A stretch of DNA of 50,011 nucleotides from an uncultured Roseicyclus sp. (lineage in GTDB: Bacteria; Pseudomonadota; Alphaproteobacteria; Rhodobacterales; Rhodobacteraceae), in contig NZ_CALAHQ010000056.1 of assembly GCF_937892565.1 (NCBI RefSeq), forward strand, positions 1-50,011, given 5' to 3'. Numbering within the stretch: position 1 is the stretch's first letter; each line of letters opens with the position of its first letter. Both the position numbers and the translations under genes were made by a program. The notes under the pieces were generated by a model. The model made no database searches. It was given only the letters and a program-made list of their open reading frames with translations, and was not told the origin of the DNA. Positions 35,191-44,954 of the stretch are shown here, in pieces.

Positions 35191-35270
35191 GCGGGGGGGC
35201 GAAAAACGCACGTTTTTCGCACGGGAAAACCGGGGTTTTCCCGTGCGTTTTCCTTGCGGAAAACGCGCTA
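35191..35270. repeat. Three-palindrome repeat element, copy 2
   Basis: Same layout as 27330-27409: a hairpin with 10-bp arms (35199-35208 and 35211-35220), a 13-bp-arm palindrome with GG loop (35219-35231 and 35234-35246) and a 9-bp-arm hairpin with TTGC loop (35245-35253 and 35258-35266). Flanked by a G-run and a C-run; the rarA stop codon at 35268-35270 is inside its right edge. The first unit differs in its A/T tract length from copy 1, while the second unit is almost identical. On the minus strand it lies directly downstream of rarA. Confidence 0.8.
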
Positions 35271-36584
35271 CCCCCTGCGTTTGGCGCGAAGACCCGCGAA
35301 CCAGTCGATCCGCTTTTTCAACTCGCGCTCATGGCCGCGTTCGACGGGCACATAGAATTGCGGACGCGCCATGGTGTCGGGGAAATAGTTCTGGCCCGAA
35401 AACCCATCCTCGGCATCATGATCATAGGCATAGCCCGCGCCATAGCCCTGATCCTTCATCAACTTGGTGGGCGCGTTCAGGATATGCCGGGGCGGCGGGG
35501 CTGACCCGGTCGATCTGGCCGATGCGCGCGCAGCCTTGTAGGCGACATAGGCCGCGTTGGATTTCGGCGCCAGCGCCAGATAGAGCACCGCCTGCGCCAG
35601 TGCCAATTCCCCCTCGGGGCTGCCCAGCCGCTCATAGGTGGCCCAGGCGTCAAGGCATTGGCGCTGCGCGCCGGGATCGGCAAGGCCGACATCCTCGATG
35701 GCCATGCGGGTGATGCGGCGCGCCAGAAAGCGCGGATCTTCGCCACCCTCGAGCATGCGCGCCAGCCAGTAAAGTGCTGCGTCAGGGTCCGAGCCGCGCA
35801 CCGACTTGTGCAGGGCCGAGATCAGATTGTAATGCCCCTCGCCCGATTTGTCGTAAAGCGCGGCGCGCCGTTGCAGGCGTTGGCCCAACGCCTCGGCGCC
35901 CAGTGGCGCGTCCAGCTTCCACGCCGCGACCTGTTCCACCAGATTGAGCAGCGCGCGCCCATCGCCATCGGCCATCACACACAAGGCCAAGCGCGCATCG
36001 GGGGCAAGCGGCAGGGGATGGTCGAATTCCACCTCGGCCTGGGCGATCAGGCGGTCGAGCGCCACCTGATCCAGCCTGTTCAACACCAGGACCTGCGCCC
36101 GGCTCATGAGCGCCGCGTTCAACTCGAAGCTGGGGTTTTCGGTGGTGGCGCCAACCAGCAAGATCGTCCCATCCTCCATATGGGGCAAGAACCCGTCTTG
36201 CTGTGCCTTGTTGAAGCGGTGGATCTCATCGACGAACAACAGCGTGCCCTGGCCATTGGCATGGCGGATCCGGGCGGCTTCGAACACCTTGCGCAGATCC
36301 GGCACGCCGGTGAAAATCGCGCTGATCTGGACAAAATGCAGGCTTGTCTCTTGTGCCAGGAGCCGCGCGATCGTGGTCTTGCCCACGCCGGGCGGACCCC
36401 ACAGAACAAGCGAGGACAGCGCGCCCGCATCCAGCATGATCCTGAGCGCGCCCTGCGCGCCCAGGAGGTGATCTTGCCCGATCACATCGGCCAGACGGCT
36501 GGGGCGCAGCCGGTCCGCCAAGGGACGGGGGGCTTTCGACCGGGCGGCATCGGGGCCGGATGGGGGCGTGTCGAACAGGTCCAT
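35268..36584 (-). CDS. rarA: Replication-associated recombination protein A (RarA/MgsA)
   Basis: A 438-aa AAA+ ATPase. Walker A is GPPGVGKT (about 63-70), Walker B LLFVDEIHRF with FNKAQQDGFLPHME, sensor I GATTENPSFELN. The C-terminal half ends with PPRHILNAPTKLMKDQGYGAGYAYDHDAEDGFSGQNYFPD. It acts at stalled replication forks. ATG 36584 gives MDLFDTPPSG as in relatives; the open frame to 37118 overlaps luxI. The ribosome binding site is weak. The stop lies within the three-palindrome repeat. Confidence 0.96.
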   Translation of the reverse strand: MDLFDTPPSGPDAARSKAPRPLADRLRPSRLADVIGQDHLLGAQGALRIMLDAGALSSLVLWGPPGVGKTTIARLLAQETSLHFVQISAIFTGVPDLRKVFEAARIRHANGQGTLLFVDEIHRFNKAQQDGFLPHMEDGTILLVGATTENPSFELNAALMSRAQVLVLNRLDQVALDRLIAQAEVEFDHPLPLAPDARLALCVMADGDGRALLNLVEQVAAWKLDAPLGAEALGQRLQRRAALYDKSGEGHYNLISALHKSVRGSDPDAALYWLARMLEGGEDPRFLARRITRMAIEDVGLADPGAQRQCLDAWATYERLGSPEGELALAQAVLYLALAPKSNAAYVAYKAARASARSTGSAPPPRHILNAPTKLMKDQGYGAGYAYDHDAEDGFSGQNYFPDTMARPQFYVPVERGHERELKKRIDWFAGLRAKRRG

Positions 36585-36631
36585 GATGCCAAGGCTAGCG
36601 CTCTTGGCGCGGCTGCGCCAGATCGCGTGGT

Positions 36632-37219
36632 TCAGTGCATCTTGGAGGCCATCGAAACGAAATAGCAGCGATGCGCGACGCCGCCGAACTTCATCAGCGG
36701 GCCGGCAGGCTCCATGTCGATCCCGAGGCGGCGGCCCAGACGCGGCACGGCAATCGGCAAAAGCCCGATCAGCGTGGAGGCGCCCAATTCGCGCGCCGAG
36801 CGCACCATATGGCCCATCAGCGACAGCTGCACCTCGTGGCGGATATCGGTCGCCACGCCTTCGGCCACGAACAGGCGATTGGCGTCCCAGATGTGATCGG
36901 CAATCGGGGCGGTATCGTCGAGCAGATTGGCCGGGATCGAGTCCAGCAGGCCGCGCTGCGCGTCGCGCACCATGTAGGAATACACGCCACAGCGCGCGGT
37001 GGTGGGCGTCAGCCGCACGCCCGCCAGCACACGGTCGCCCGCATGCACACAGACCCAGCGGCTTTGCGCGGTGTCGTATTGGTCGAACTCCATCCCGTCG
37101 GCAGTGGGCAATTCCCAATGCATGCCCTCGATGAAGGTGCGGTGGCGCGCGCGCAGCATGTTGGAAAACAGCGCCCCATGCTGGTGCAGATTGGCGAAAG
37201 ACAGTGTCGTCCTTTGCAT
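36632..37219 (-). CDS. Acyl-homoserine-lactone synthase (LuxI family)
   Basis: A 195-aa protein. The LuxI invariant residues are present at the usual spacing: R25, F29, W35, D46, D49 and R69 (RARHRTFIEGMHWELPTADGMEFDQYDT). The later WELxR motif reads WDANR, so the Glu is replaced by Asp112 while R115 is kept. It makes an N-acyl-homoserine lactone from S-adenosylmethionine and acyl-ACP; acyl length is not predictable here. The ATG at 37219 has GGGAG seven bases upstream; the frame is open to 37249. The luxR gene lies 79 bp upstream on the same strand, so expression may be linked. Confidence 0.92.
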   Translation of the reverse strand: MQRTTLSFANLHQHGALFSNMLRARHRTFIEGMHWELPTADGMEFDQYDTAQSRWVCVHAGDRVLAGVRLTPTTARCGVYSYMVRDAQRGLLDSIPANLLDDTAPIADHIWDANRLFVAEGVATDIRHEVQLSLMGHMVRSARELGASTLIGLLPIAVPRLGRRLGIDMEPAGPLMKFGGVAHRCYFVSMASKMH

Positions 37220-37298
37220 AAGAAAACTCCCATTGTTGGCCGGTCGCAAATACGCCGCACCGCGGGGGTTCCCCTGTTGCTCAGCTGTCAGTACCGTC

Positions 37299-37910
37299 TC
37301 AGATCAATCCGTATTCCCTTGCGCGCTGAACGGCTTCGGCCGTCGTACGCGCCATAAGCTTTTGCCTGGCCGAGGTCAGGCGCGCTTTGAAGGCACTTTC
37401 GGATATACCCAGACGGGCGGCGGCAGCTGCATGGCGGTCCCCATCCGCGATGCATCTCAATGCGTCGGCCTGCGGGCGCGACAGGCGCGCGGGCGGCTCG
37501 GACAGATCATGCATGCGCTGCACGATCCGATAGATATGCTCCATCTCGTCATCGGTGAATTCGCGGTCCGGGCGCGCGGCCCCCGCGATGGTGCGCGATG
37601 ACATGGGCCCCATGGCGGCAATCATGCCATAGGCGAGCCCGTATTGGGCGGCCTCGGACAACAGACCGAACGGATCGGGCAGGCCGATCTGCGACCAGCG
37701 CCGCGTTCCCAAATGACTGAGCCCCCAGGCCAGCGTGGGATCGCGCAGCCCATAGACCTTGGCAGTATACACTTCCTGCCAGGCCTCGGGATAGGTGTTG
37801 ACCATGATGAGCGGCGAGACATAGCGGATGTGCAGCCCAACGGCGAATCCCGCCGGGGCCGCAATCGCCATCTCATTGAGCAAAAGCTCGATTACTGGTA
37901 CTTTAGACAT
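37299..37910 (-). CDS. LuxR-family quorum-sensing regulator
   Basis: A 203-aa protein with an N-terminal autoinducer-binding domain and a C-terminal GerE helix-turn-helix (LSRPQADALRCIADGDRHAAAAARLGISESAFKARLTSARQKL). The conserved autoinducer pocket residues line up with TraR at a constant offset of 13: W44, Y48, D57, P58 and W72 (for W57, Y61, D70, P71 and W85 of TraR). It is shorter than typical 240-aa LuxR proteins, which comes from a short N-terminus. It should bind the product of the adjacent LuxI homologue. A dyad upstream (37946-37968) may be its own operator. Confidence 0.9.
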   Translation of the reverse strand: MSKVPVIELLLNEMAIAAPAGFAVGLHIRYVSPLIMVNTYPEAWQEVYTAKVYGLRDPTLAWGLSHLGTRRWSQIGLPDPFGLLSEAAQYGLAYGMIAAMGPMSSRTIAGAARPDREFTDDEMEHIYRIVQRMHDLSEPPARLSRPQADALRCIADGDRHAAAAARLGISESAFKARLTSARQKLMARTTAEAVQRAREYGLI

Positions 37911-37945
37911 AAAAACCTATCCAAAAGGTCATGGCTTTTTAGACA

Positions 37946-37968
37946 GGTTGTCAGAATTCCGGTCAACC
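37946..37968. promoter_or_regulatory. Lux-box-like dyad upstream of luxR
   Basis: GGTTG (37946-37950) and CAACC (37964-37968) form arms of a 23-bp imperfect palindrome centred on GAATTC-like sequence, 36-58 bp upstream of the luxR start in the gap to the divergent small ORF. Seven of ten possible pairs match. It does not match the classical lux box closely. Confidence 0.35.
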
Positions 37969-38014
37969 GTATTCTCGCAGCCTGTAAAGGTATCTTTGTG
38001 TGTTGGTAAGCCGA

Positions 38015-38188
38015 ATGGACGAAAAGGTCGATCCAGGTCTTTTTACGCGTCTCATGCGGTTGTCGCCGACCACGCGCAAGGACCTACTTGAGTATCTTGG
38101 CCAAGGGCCGGTGTCGTCACGCGCCATGCTTGACCCGCTGATGCGCAAGGATGCCACGCCGCCGCCACAAACCATACCCGAGAAGTGA
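38015..38188 (+). CDS. Small 57-aa ORF divergent from luxR
   Basis: An open frame of 57 codons starting at ATG 38015 (MDEKVDPGLFTRLMRLSPTT...) with a GGTAAG six bases upstream. The product would be a basic, helical, soluble peptide with no family I recognise. It ends 9 nt before the rplQ terminator stem and is divergent from luxR, sharing the 104-bp region with the dyad. It may be a quorum-controlled small protein or chance coding; conservation would decide. Confidence 0.4.
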   Translation: MDEKVDPGLFTRLMRLSPTTRKDLLEYLGQGPVSSRAMLDPLMRKDATPPPQTIPEK

Positions 38189-38196
38189 TCAAGACG

Positions 38197-38224
38197 AAAA
38201 CGCCCCCGCTTTGGTGCAGGGGCG
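38197..38224 (-). terminator. Rho-independent terminator of the spc/alpha operon
   Basis: On the minus strand, CGCCCCTGC pairs with GCGGGGGCG (one mismatch in nine) around a 6-nt loop, followed by TTTT (38197-38200). It lies 66 bp beyond the rplQ stop, the end of the ribosomal operon. Confidence 0.75.
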
Positions 38225-38290
38225 CTGGGGGGTGATTTCACCAAAGGCTCCGTGGCAAGAGCGCGCCGGACGCAATGACCCTGTGACGGA

Positions 38291-38710
38291 TCACTCTTCG
38301 GCGGTGGCTTCGGTCTCAAGCCGGGCGCGGTCGGCGGCACCCTTGGCATCCAGATCGCGATCGACGAATTCGATGATGGCCATGGGCGCCATGTCGCCAT
38401 AACGAAAGCCCGCTTTCAGGACGCGCACATAGCCACCCTGACGCTCGGCATAGCGGGGGCCAAGGATATCGAACAGCTTGGCCACATAGGCATCTTGCTT
38501 GAGTTGCGACGCGGCCTGACGGCGGGCGTGCAAATCGCCGCGCTTGCCCAGCGTGATCAGCTTTTCGATGATCGGACGCAATTCCTTGGCCTTGGGCAGG
38601 GTTGTCTTGATCTGCTCATGTTCGATGAGCGAACCGGCCATGTTGGCAAACATCGCCTTGCGATGTTCATGGGTCCGGTTGAGGCGGCGGTATCCGCTGG
38701 CGTGGCGCAT
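38291..38710 (-). CDS. rplQ: 50S ribosomal protein L17
   Basis: 139 aa, starting [46 protein letters not shown], the L17 signature. The C-terminal 20 residues are acidic and disordered, as in other alphaproteobacteria. It is the last gene of the operon, 112 bp after rpoA, with a GC hairpin (38801-38816) in the gap. Confidence 0.98.
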   Translation of the reverse strand: MRHASGYRRLNRTHEHRKAMFANMAGSLIEHEQIKTTLPKAKELRPIIEKLITLGKRGDLHARRQAASQLKQDAYVAKLFDILGPRYAERQGGYVRVLKAGFRYGDMAPMAIIEFVDRDLDAKGAADRARLETEATAEE

Positions 38711-38822
38711 GGGTCAGTCTCCATTCACATTTTGCTTTGTCCGGAGGCCCGTGCGTGCAGACCTCTCACCTATTGGGGCGGAATTGCCCGGGGTCGGGTT
38801 GGGGGCCCAAGCCCCCGCCCCA

Positions 38823-39839
38823 TCAAAAGTTGTCTTCGTATTTCTTGGCCAGTTCCTCGATGTTGTCTGGCGGCCAATCGACGATATCCATGCCCAGATG
38901 CAGGCCCATGCCCGAGAGCACTTCCTTGATCTCGTTGAGCGACTTGCGACCAAAGTTCGGAGTGCGCAGCATCTCGGCTTCGGTTTTCTGGATCAGGTCG
39001 CCGATATAGACGATGTTGTCGTTCTTGAGGCAGTTGGCCGAACGCACCGACAGTTCCAGTTCATCGACCTTCTTGAGCAGGAGCGGGTTGAACTCCAGAT
39101 CATCGTCGGCTTCGGCGCGACCAGCGGCCTCGGGTTCGTCAAAGTTGACGAAGATCGAAAGCTGGTCTTGCAGGATGCGGGCGGCATAGGCCACGGCGTC
39201 ATCGGGCGACAGCGAACCATCGGTTTCCAGCTTGAGCGTGAGCTTGTCGTAATCGAGAACCTGCCCTTCGCGGGTCGGCTGCACCTCATAGGAGACCTTC
39301 TTGATCGGCGAAAAGATCGCGTCGATCGGCATCAGGCCGATGGGGGCATCCTCGGGGCGGTTCTTGTCGGCCGAGACATAGCCCTTGCCGCTGTTGACCG
39401 TCAGCTCCATGTACAGCGTCGCGCCATCATCGAGGTGGCAGATCACGTGATCCTTGTTCAGGATCTCGATTCCGGCGCTTTCGGAGATGTCACCCGCCTT
39501 GACGACCCGAGGGCCCTTGGCGGAAACCGACACGCGCTTGGGGCCGTCGACATCCATGCGGATGGCCACGCCCTTGAGGTTGAGCACGATGTCGGTGACG
39601 TCTTCGCGCACACCGGGGACCGATGAGAACTCGTGCAGGACACCGTCGATCTGGACCGAGGTGATGGCCGCGCCCTGAAGCGAGCTCATCAATACGCGCC
39701 GCAGCGCGTTGCCGAGCGTCAGGCCAAAGCCACGCTCCAGAGGTTCGGCGATCACGGTCGCCTTGCGGGCCGGGTCGGTGCCGGGCTGAACGACAAGCTG
39801 GGTTGGCTTGATCAGTTCTTGCCAGTTTTTGTGGATCAT
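38823..39839 (-). CDS. rpoA: RNA polymerase alpha subunit
   Basis: 338 aa. The N-terminal dimerisation domain has [50 protein letters not shown]; the C-terminal domain has [49 protein letters not shown], which contacts UP elements and activators. The inter-domain linker contains an acidic stretch ([11 protein letters not shown]). Expressed with rpsM, rpsK and rplQ, which forms the alpha operon. Confidence 0.99.
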   Translation of the reverse strand: MIHKNWQELIKPTQLVVQPGTDPARKATVIAEPLERGFGLTLGNALRRVLMSSLQGAAITSVQIDGVLHEFSSVPGVREDVTDIVLNLKGVAIRMDVDGPKRVSVSAKGPRVVKAGDISESAGIEILNKDHVICHLDDGATLYMELTVNSGKGYVSADKNRPEDAPIGLMPIDAIFSPIKKVSYEVQPTREGQVLDYDKLTLKLETDGSLSPDDAVAYAARILQDQLSIFVNFDEPEAAGRAEADDDLEFNPLLLKKVDELELSVRSANCLKNDNIVYIGDLIQKTEAEMLRTPNFGRKSLNEIKEVLSGMGLHLGMDIVDWPPDNIEELAKKYEDNF

Positions 39840-39949
39840 GCGTCGCCTCCATTCTTGTGTCGGGGGGGATCCGCCCCAGACACGCTCGAGGGTAAAATGA
39901 CGTCAGCGGGCCGCGCCGAACGCGCAACCCGCCGGAGAGTGTCTTGTGC

Positions 39950-40339
39950 TCAGACGCGACGGCGCTTGGGCGGACGGCAACCATTGTGGGCAATCGGGGT
40001 CACGTCGCGAATGGACGTGATCTGAAAGCCGCAGGCCGCAAGAGCGCGCAATGCGCTTTCACGCCCCGAACCCGGGCCCTGCACCTCGACCTCAAGGGTC
40101 TTGACGCCGTGTTCTTGTGCTTTCTTTCCGGCGTCTTCGGCAGCCATCTGGGCCGCAAAGGGCGTCGATTTACGGCTGCCCTTGAAGCCCATGGTGCCGG
40201 CCGAGGACCAGGCAATCGCATTGCCCTGAACGTCGGAAATCAGGATCTTGGTGTTGTTGAACGAGGAATTCACATGAGCAACGCCAGCGGCGATGTTCTT
40301 GGAGACCTTGCGCTTGGCGGGACGACGATCGCGTGCCAT
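39950..40339 (-). CDS. rpsK: 30S ribosomal protein S11
   Basis: 129 aa. [43 protein letters not shown] is the S11 core, with a [13 protein letters not shown] loop and a C-terminal [12 protein letters not shown]. It sits 15 nt after rpsM. S11 is part of the small-subunit platform that contacts mRNA in the E site. Confidence 0.99.
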   Translation of the reverse strand: MARDRRPAKRKVSKNIAAGVAHVNSSFNNTKILISDVQGNAIAWSSAGTMGFKGSRKSTPFAAQMAAEDAGKKAQEHGVKTLEVEVQGPGSGRESALRALAACGFQITSIRDVTPIAHNGCRPPKRRRV

Positions 40340-40354
40340 GAAACCAGCCCTCCC

Positions 40355-40723
40355 TTATTTCTTCTTGCCGGCGATGGCCTTTGCGGGGCCCTTGCGCGTG
40401 CGTGCGTTGGTGTGGGTGCGCTGACCGCGAACGGGCAGGTTGCGGCGATGACGCAGGCCACGGTAGCAGCCAAGGTCCATCAGACGTTTGATGTTCATCG
40501 TGGTTTCGCGGCGCAAATCGCCTTCGACGGTGTAGTTGGCGTCGATATGTTCGCGGATTTGCAACACTTCGCTGTCGGACAGCTGGTTGACGCGGCGGGC
40601 CTGGTCGATGCCGACGGCGTCACAGATGGCTTTTGCGGAGGTCGGGCCGATGCCCGTGATATAGGTCAGCGCGATCGGAACGCGCTTCGAAGTGGGGATG
40701 TTCACCCCTGCGATACGTGCCAA
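40355..40723 (-). CDS. rpsM: 30S ribosomal protein S13 (TTG start)
   Basis: 122 aa starting [34 protein letters not shown], which fixes the start at a TTG codon at 40723; no ATG or GTG in frame would give the S13 N-terminus. The C-terminal basic tail ([30 protein letters not shown]) contacts tRNA. It begins the alpha-operon part, 223 bp after adk. The gap contains a perfect CCAAGGGCCCTTGG palindrome at 40778-40791, possibly a leader or an S4-type control site. Confidence 0.98.
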   Translation of the reverse strand: MARIAGVNIPTSKRVPIALTYITGIGPTSAKAICDAVGIDQARRVNQLSDSEVLQIREHIDANYTVEGDLRRETTMNIKRLMDLGCYRGLRHRRNLPVRGQRTHTNARTRKGPAKAIAGKKK

Positions 40724-40946
40724 GGTTTTCTCGTCCTATGCGTTGCGGGCCCGTCGTGCCAGGCCCTTTTTTCACAACCAAGGGCCCTTGGCCGCAACGG
40801 CCACAGAACCCTGACTTTCCGGTCGAAAGCGGGCGGTCAGACACCGCCCGGATTTCGTGATTCCCAAAGGGAAGCCGCCGTGTAGGCGCATTTGACAGGT
40901 GCGTCAAGGGCAGCAGCCCCCGCCCCCGCCGCGCATCCCCCACGGA

Positions 40947-41528
40947 TCAACCCAGGATGGCCGCAATCTCAGTTGCAACCACGTCGATATCAGCCAGACC
41001 ATCGACGCCCTTGAGCAAGCCCTTGGCATGGTAATAGCCGATCAGCGGCGATGTCTGCTTGTAATAGGCCATCAGCCGGGTCTTGAGGCTTTCGGCATTG
41101 TCATCGGCGCGCACAGGCTGGCCTGCGGCGCGGGCGTCTTCGGCGCGGCCGACGATGCGACCCACCAGAACCTCGTCATTCACGCGCAGCTCGATCGCCG
41201 CGTCGATGCCCTGACCCAGTTCGGACAGCAACGCACCCAGCGCATCGGCTTGCGCCAGTGTTCGCGGAAAGCCGTCAAAGATGAAGCCCGAGCCGCCCTG
41301 TTCCAGCTTTTCGCGGATCAGGCCGATGACGATCTCGTCGGTGACGAGTTGCCCCGTTGCCATCACCTCGGCCACGCGGCGGCCCATCTCGCTGCCCGAG
41401 GCCTGTGCCTCGCGCAGCATGTCGCCGGTGGACAGCTGCACCAAGCCGCGTGCTTCGGTCAGGATCCGCGCTTGCGTGCCCTTGCCCGCGCCCGGGGGCC
41501 CCAGAAGAATGATGTTCGTCACGCTCAT
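40947..41528 (-). CDS. adk: Adenylate kinase
   Basis: 193 aa. P-loop GPPGAGKGT at about residues 10-18, STGDMLR and [10 protein letters not shown] for substrate binding; short LID, typical of the compact alphaproteobacterial form. It interconverts AMP, ATP and ADP. The start ATG overlaps the secY stop (ATGA), a conserved link in the spc operon. Confidence 0.98.
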   Translation of the reverse strand: MSVTNIILLGPPGAGKGTQARILTEARGLVQLSTGDMLREAQASGSEMGRRVAEVMATGQLVTDEIVIGLIREKLEQGGSGFIFDGFPRTLAQADALGALLSELGQGIDAAIELRVNDEVLVGRIVGRAEDARAAGQPVRADDNAESLKTRLMAYYKQTSPLIGYYHAKGLLKGVDGLADIDVVATEIAAILG

Positions 41529-42895
41529 CTCCGCTCAGGGCCCTTGCGGGGCTTGGTTCCGGCGCCCTTGCGGCCGCGCAGTTGCGATTTTTCGATCAGC
41601 CCCTCGTATTGATGGGCCAGAAGATGGCTTTGAATTTGCTGCACCGTATCCATGCCGACAGACACGATGATCAGGATCGAGGTGCCGCCGAAATAGGCCG
41701 TGATGGCAAGGTTCGTGCGCACGATCTCTGGCATCAGACAGACCAGCGCCAGATAGGCCGCCCCCAGGACCAACAGGCGGTTCACCACATATTCCAGATA
41801 CTCGGACGTTTTCTTGCCGGGACGGATGCCGGGAACAAAGCCGTTCTGGTTCTTGAGGTTATCGGCCACGTCATCGGTCTTGAAGGCCACGTTGAGCGTG
41901 TAGAAATAGGTGAAAAAGACGATCATGCCTGCGAAAAACAGCAAGTAAAGCGGCTGACCGGGGCCGAAATTGGCCAAGATCCACCCCATCACGGGCCCCG
42001 CCGATTCCCCGCCCGAAAAGGTCGTCAACGTGGTGGGCAGCAGCAACAGCGACGAGGCAAAGATCGCGGGGATCACGCCGGCCGGGTTCACCTTGACCGG
42101 CAGATGGCTGGAGCCGCCATCATAGACCTTCATCCCCACCTGACGGCGCGGATACTGGATATGGATCTTGCGCAGGCTGCGTTCCATGAACACCACGAAA
42201 AACAGCGTGCCGATCAGCATGACGATGACGCCAAGGATCGCGGGCGTGCTCAGCGCACCAGACCGGCCTGATTCAAAGAACTGGGCCAGTGCGGCGGGGA
42301 TTTCCGCGATGATGCCCACGAAGATGATCAGCGAAATGCCGTTGCCGATGCCGCGCTGGGTGATCTGTTCGCCCAGCCACATCAGGAACATGGTGCCACC
42401 GACCAGCGTGATCACACAGGCCGCGCGGAAAAACCAGCCGGGGTCCGAGGCAAGCCCGCCCGATTCCATTGAAACCGCAAGGCCATAGGCCTGTGCGGTG
42501 GCCAGCACCACGGTGCCGTAACGGGTATATTGGTTGAGCTTCTTGCGCCCTGCCTCACCCTCTTTCTTGAGCTGCTCCATCGCGGGCACCATCGCCGCCA
42601 TGAGCTGCACGATGATCGAGGCCGAGATGTAGGGCATGATGCCCAAGGCAAACACACCCATCCGCGACAGTGCGCCGCCGGTGAACATGTTAAGCACGCC
42701 GCCCAGACCGGCCGCTGCCTGATCGAAAAACGCCCGCAGTTCGACACCATCGATCCCGGGAACCGGGATATAGGTGCCGATGCGGTAGATGATCAGAAGG
42801 CCAAGAGTGAACCAGATGCGCTGGCGCAGTTCGGTCGCTTTGCCGAATGCCCCCCAGCTCATGTTCGCGGCCATTTGCTCCGCTGCTGATGCCAT
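41525..42895 (-). CDS. secY: Protein translocase subunit SecY
   Basis: 456 aa with ten hydrophobic helices, starting [50 protein letters not shown] and containing the plug and [10 protein letters not shown]...[18 protein letters not shown] block. It is the membrane channel of the Sec translocon. A GC hairpin (43002-43021) separates it from rplO. Confidence 0.99.
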   Translation of the reverse strand: MASAAEQMAANMSWGAFGKATELRQRIWFTLGLLIIYRIGTYIPVPGIDGVELRAFFDQAAAGLGGVLNMFTGGALSRMGVFALGIMPYISASIIVQLMAAMVPAMEQLKKEGEAGRKKLNQYTRYGTVVLATAQAYGLAVSMESGGLASDPGWFFRAACVITLVGGTMFLMWLGEQITQRGIGNGISLIIFVGIIAEIPAALAQFFESGRSGALSTPAILGVIVMLIGTLFFVVFMERSLRKIHIQYPRRQVGMKVYDGGSSHLPVKVNPAGVIPAIFASSLLLLPTTLTTFSGGESAGPVMGWILANFGPGQPLYLLFFAGMIVFFTYFYTLNVAFKTDDVADNLKNQNGFVPGIRPGKKTSEYLEYVVNRLLVLGAAYLALVCLMPEIVRTNLAITAYFGGTSILIIVSVGMDTVQQIQSHLLAHQYEGLIEKSQLRGRKGAGTKPRKGPERR

Positions 42896-43001
42896 GGCGC
42901 CTCTCTCATGGGCAATGCGCCGCAGAAACCGGGTTTGGCGGTCCTGCGGCGCGAAAAATCCTGATGACTATGTAGGACGTACCAGCACGACCCACAAGCG
43001 T

Positions 43002-43021
43002 CGGGGGGCCGCAGCCCCCCG
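43002..43021 (-). other. Intercistronic GC hairpin between rplO and secY
   Basis: CGGGGGGC / GCCCCCCG with CGCA loop, 8 bp perfect, 7 nt after the rplO stop on the minus strand and with no T-run. A 133-bp gap is unusual here for an spc operon. Confidence 0.55.
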
Positions 43022-43028
43022 TGCAAGA

Positions 43029-43502
43029 TCACTCGGCCGCAGCGGCCGTTGTGGTTGTCAGGCTACCACCGGCTTTTTCCACCGCTTCGACCGCGGCGCG
43101 CGATGCGCCGGTGACAGCGATGGTCAGCTTGGCGGTGACATCGCCCTTGGCCAAGACGCGGATCCCGTCAAGCTTGCGGCGCACCAGACCCGAGGCGACC
43201 AGAGCGTCTTCGGTGATTGCGACGCTGGCGTCGATCTTGCCTGCTTCGACGAATTTCGCGATCAGGCCCAGATTGACGACCGCGAATTTCTTGCGGTTGG
43301 GCTTGGTGAAGCCCCGCTTGGGCAGGCGCTGATACAGCGGCATCTGTCCGCCTTCATAGGCGTTGATGGCCACACCCGAACGGGATTTCTGACCCTTGAT
43401 ACCACGGCCGGCGGTCTTGCCCTTGCCCGAACCGGGGCCGCGGGCAACGCGCTTGGCTTTCTTGGTGGCACCGGGATTGTCCCGGAGTTCATGCAGTTTC
43501 AT
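43029..43502 (-). CDS. rplO: 50S ribosomal protein L15
   Basis: 157 aa starting [56 protein letters not shown]. The start is ATG 43502; the longer open frame to 43598 would run through the hairpin region. It ends with a short acidic Thr/Ala tail (TTTTAAAAE). Confidence 0.98.
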   Translation of the reverse strand: MKLHELRDNPGATKKAKRVARGPGSGKGKTAGRGIKGQKSRSGVAINAYEGGQMPLYQRLPKRGFTKPNRKKFAVVNLGLIAKFVEAGKIDASVAITEDALVASGLVRRKLDGIRVLAKGDVTAKLTIAVTGASRAAVEAVEKAGGSLTTTTAAAAE

Positions 43503-43607
43503 GTCGCGTCTCCTTTTGACCGGATGCGGTCTGCCTGCGACGGGCGGACCAACCTCGGCATGTCGATGATGGGCGGGCGGGCAGCGACCCATGGCCACTG
43601 CCCGCGC

Positions 43608-43622
43608 CGGGGCTTAGCCCCG
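43608..43622 (-). other. Hairpin with the rpmD stop codon as its loop
   Basis: CGGGGC and GCCCCG flank TTA (the complement of the rpmD TAA stop) at 43608-43622. It is the same design as at argB. Confidence 0.5.
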
Positions 43623-43802
43623 TTCTTCGATGATCTCGACCAGATGCGGGATCTTGGCGACCATCCCACGGACCGAGGGCGTATCCTCAAGCTCGCGGGT
43701 CCTGTGCATCTTGTTCAGCCCCAGCCCGATCAGGGTGCGGCGCTGGATGTCGGGGCGGCGTGCAGCCGATCCGATCTGTTTGACAACGATCGTCTTTGCC
43801 AT
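43614..43802 (-). CDS. rpmD: 50S ribosomal protein L30
   Basis: 62 aa, [60 protein letters not shown], a full L30. It starts 5 nt after the rpsE stop. Confidence 0.98.
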   Translation of the reverse strand: MAKTIVVKQIGSAARRPDIQRRTLIGLGLNKMHRTRELEDTPSVRGMVAKIPHLVEIIEERG

Positions 43803-43807
43803 GTGAC

Positions 43808-44398
43808 TCAGGCCTCCTCGGCGATCTGGGCGACATCATCGCGCTTGGGCAGGATGTCGGCCACTTTCTTGCCACGACGCGCCGCCACCTGACGCGGGGA
43901 GGTTTCGTTGCGAAGACCATCCAGCGTTGCGCGGATCATGTTGTAGGCGTTTTGCGAGCCGGTCGATTTCGCGACCACATCCTTGACGCCCAGCATTTCG
44001 AACACGGCGCGCATCGGGCCGCCGGCGATGATGCCGGTGCCTTCGGGCGCGGTGCGCATCACCACATGGCCTGCGCCATGATGGCCCTGTGCGTCATGGT
44101 GCAGCGTGCGACCTTCCTTCAGGGGCACGCGGATCAGCTGGCGGCGCGCCTGTTCGGTGGCCTTGCGGATGGCCTCGGGCACTTCTTTCGCCTTGCCCTT
44201 GCCAAAGCCCACGCGACCGCGCTGGTCGCCGACAACGACAAGTGCCGCAAAGCCAAAGCGCTTGCCGCCCTTTACGGTTTTGGAAACGCGGTTGATGGCA
44301 ACCAGACGTTCTGCAAATTCCGGGGTTTCCTCGCGCTCTTCGCGGCGGCGTCCCCGGCGTTGATCACCGCGCTGATCGCGCTGTTCACGTTCTGCCAT
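43808..44398 (-). CDS. rpsE: 30S ribosomal protein S5
   Basis: 196 aa. A basic N-terminal arm ([20 protein letters not shown]) precedes the dsRNA-binding part ([58 protein letters not shown]) and the C-terminal fold ([43 protein letters not shown]). S5 is needed for accuracy and mRNA unwinding. Preceded by a 185-bp gap with three hairpins, unusual inside the spc operon. Confidence 0.98.
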   Translation of the reverse strand: MAEREQRDQRGDQRRGRRREEREETPEFAERLVAINRVSKTVKGGKRFGFAALVVVGDQRGRVGFGKGKAKEVPEAIRKATEQARRQLIRVPLKEGRTLHHDAQGHHGAGHVVMRTAPEGTGIIAGGPMRAVFEMLGVKDVVAKSTGSQNAYNMIRATLDGLRNETSPRQVAARRGKKVADILPKRDDVAQIAEEA

Positions 44399-44455
44399 GT
44401 GATGGCGTCCTTTTTGTCGGTGACGCCCGGAGGCGCCGGTTTGATCGACCGCGGT

Positions 44456-44579
44456 CAGGGGGCGATGCCCCCTGCCCGGTCATCGAGGCAGCATTTGCTG
44501 CCTTCGCCTGTTGTCTGGCATCGTCGCGGGATGGACCCGCCAGATTGCCACGCAGCCCATGGTGGGTGACACCCACCAT
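44456..44579 (-). other. Three hairpins in the rplR-rpsE gap
   Basis: Perfect stems at 44456-44474 (CAGGGGGC, GAT loop), 44526-44540 (GCGGG, ATGGA loop) and 44559-44579 (10-bp arms around a single A). The last is 4 nt after the rplR stop. None has a T-run. Confidence 0.6.
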
Positions 44580-44583
44580 CGGC

Positions 44584-44943
44584 TCAGAACTTCAGCCCAC
44601 CCTCGCGCGCGGCGTCGGCCAAAGCCTTGACCTTGCCGTGGAACAGGAAACCGCCGCGGTCGAAGTAGACTTCTTCCACACCGGCTTTCCTGGCGCGCTC
44701 GGCAATCGCGGCGCCCACCTTTGCGGCGGCCTCCACGTTGTTCTTGCCCACAACGCCCAGTTCCTTTTCCAGCGAAGAGGCGGCGGCCAGCGTCACCCCG
44801 TTCGCGTCGTCGATCAACTGGACGCTGATGTTCTTGTTCGACCGATGCACGGACAGGCGCAAACGCCCATTCGCCATCGCGCGCAATTTGTTCCGGTTGC
44901 GCAGGCGGCGCTTCTGGAACAGGTCTCTTGTGCTCAGTGCCAT
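44584..44943 (-). CDS. rplR: 50S ribosomal protein L18
   Basis: 119 aa. [57 protein letters not shown] is the L18 start, with [39 protein letters not shown] at the end. ATG 44943; the extended frame to 45039 would read into rplF. It binds 5S rRNA. Confidence 0.98.
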   Translation of the reverse strand: MALSTRDLFQKRRLRNRNKLRAMANGRLRLSVHRSNKNISVQLIDDANGVTLAAASSLEKELGVVGKNNVEAAAKVGAAIAERARKAGVEEVYFDRGGFLFHGKVKALADAAREGGLKF

Positions 44944-44954
44944 GTGCGTCGCCC

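Noticed and set aside
36585..37118. N-terminal extension of RarA
   Set aside because: It runs across luxI in another frame; the RarA family begins with the MDLF residues at 36584.
37220..37298. Classical lux box in front of luxI
   Set aside because: Only a weak CTG-N12-CAG arrangement was seen; not strong enough to report as a site.
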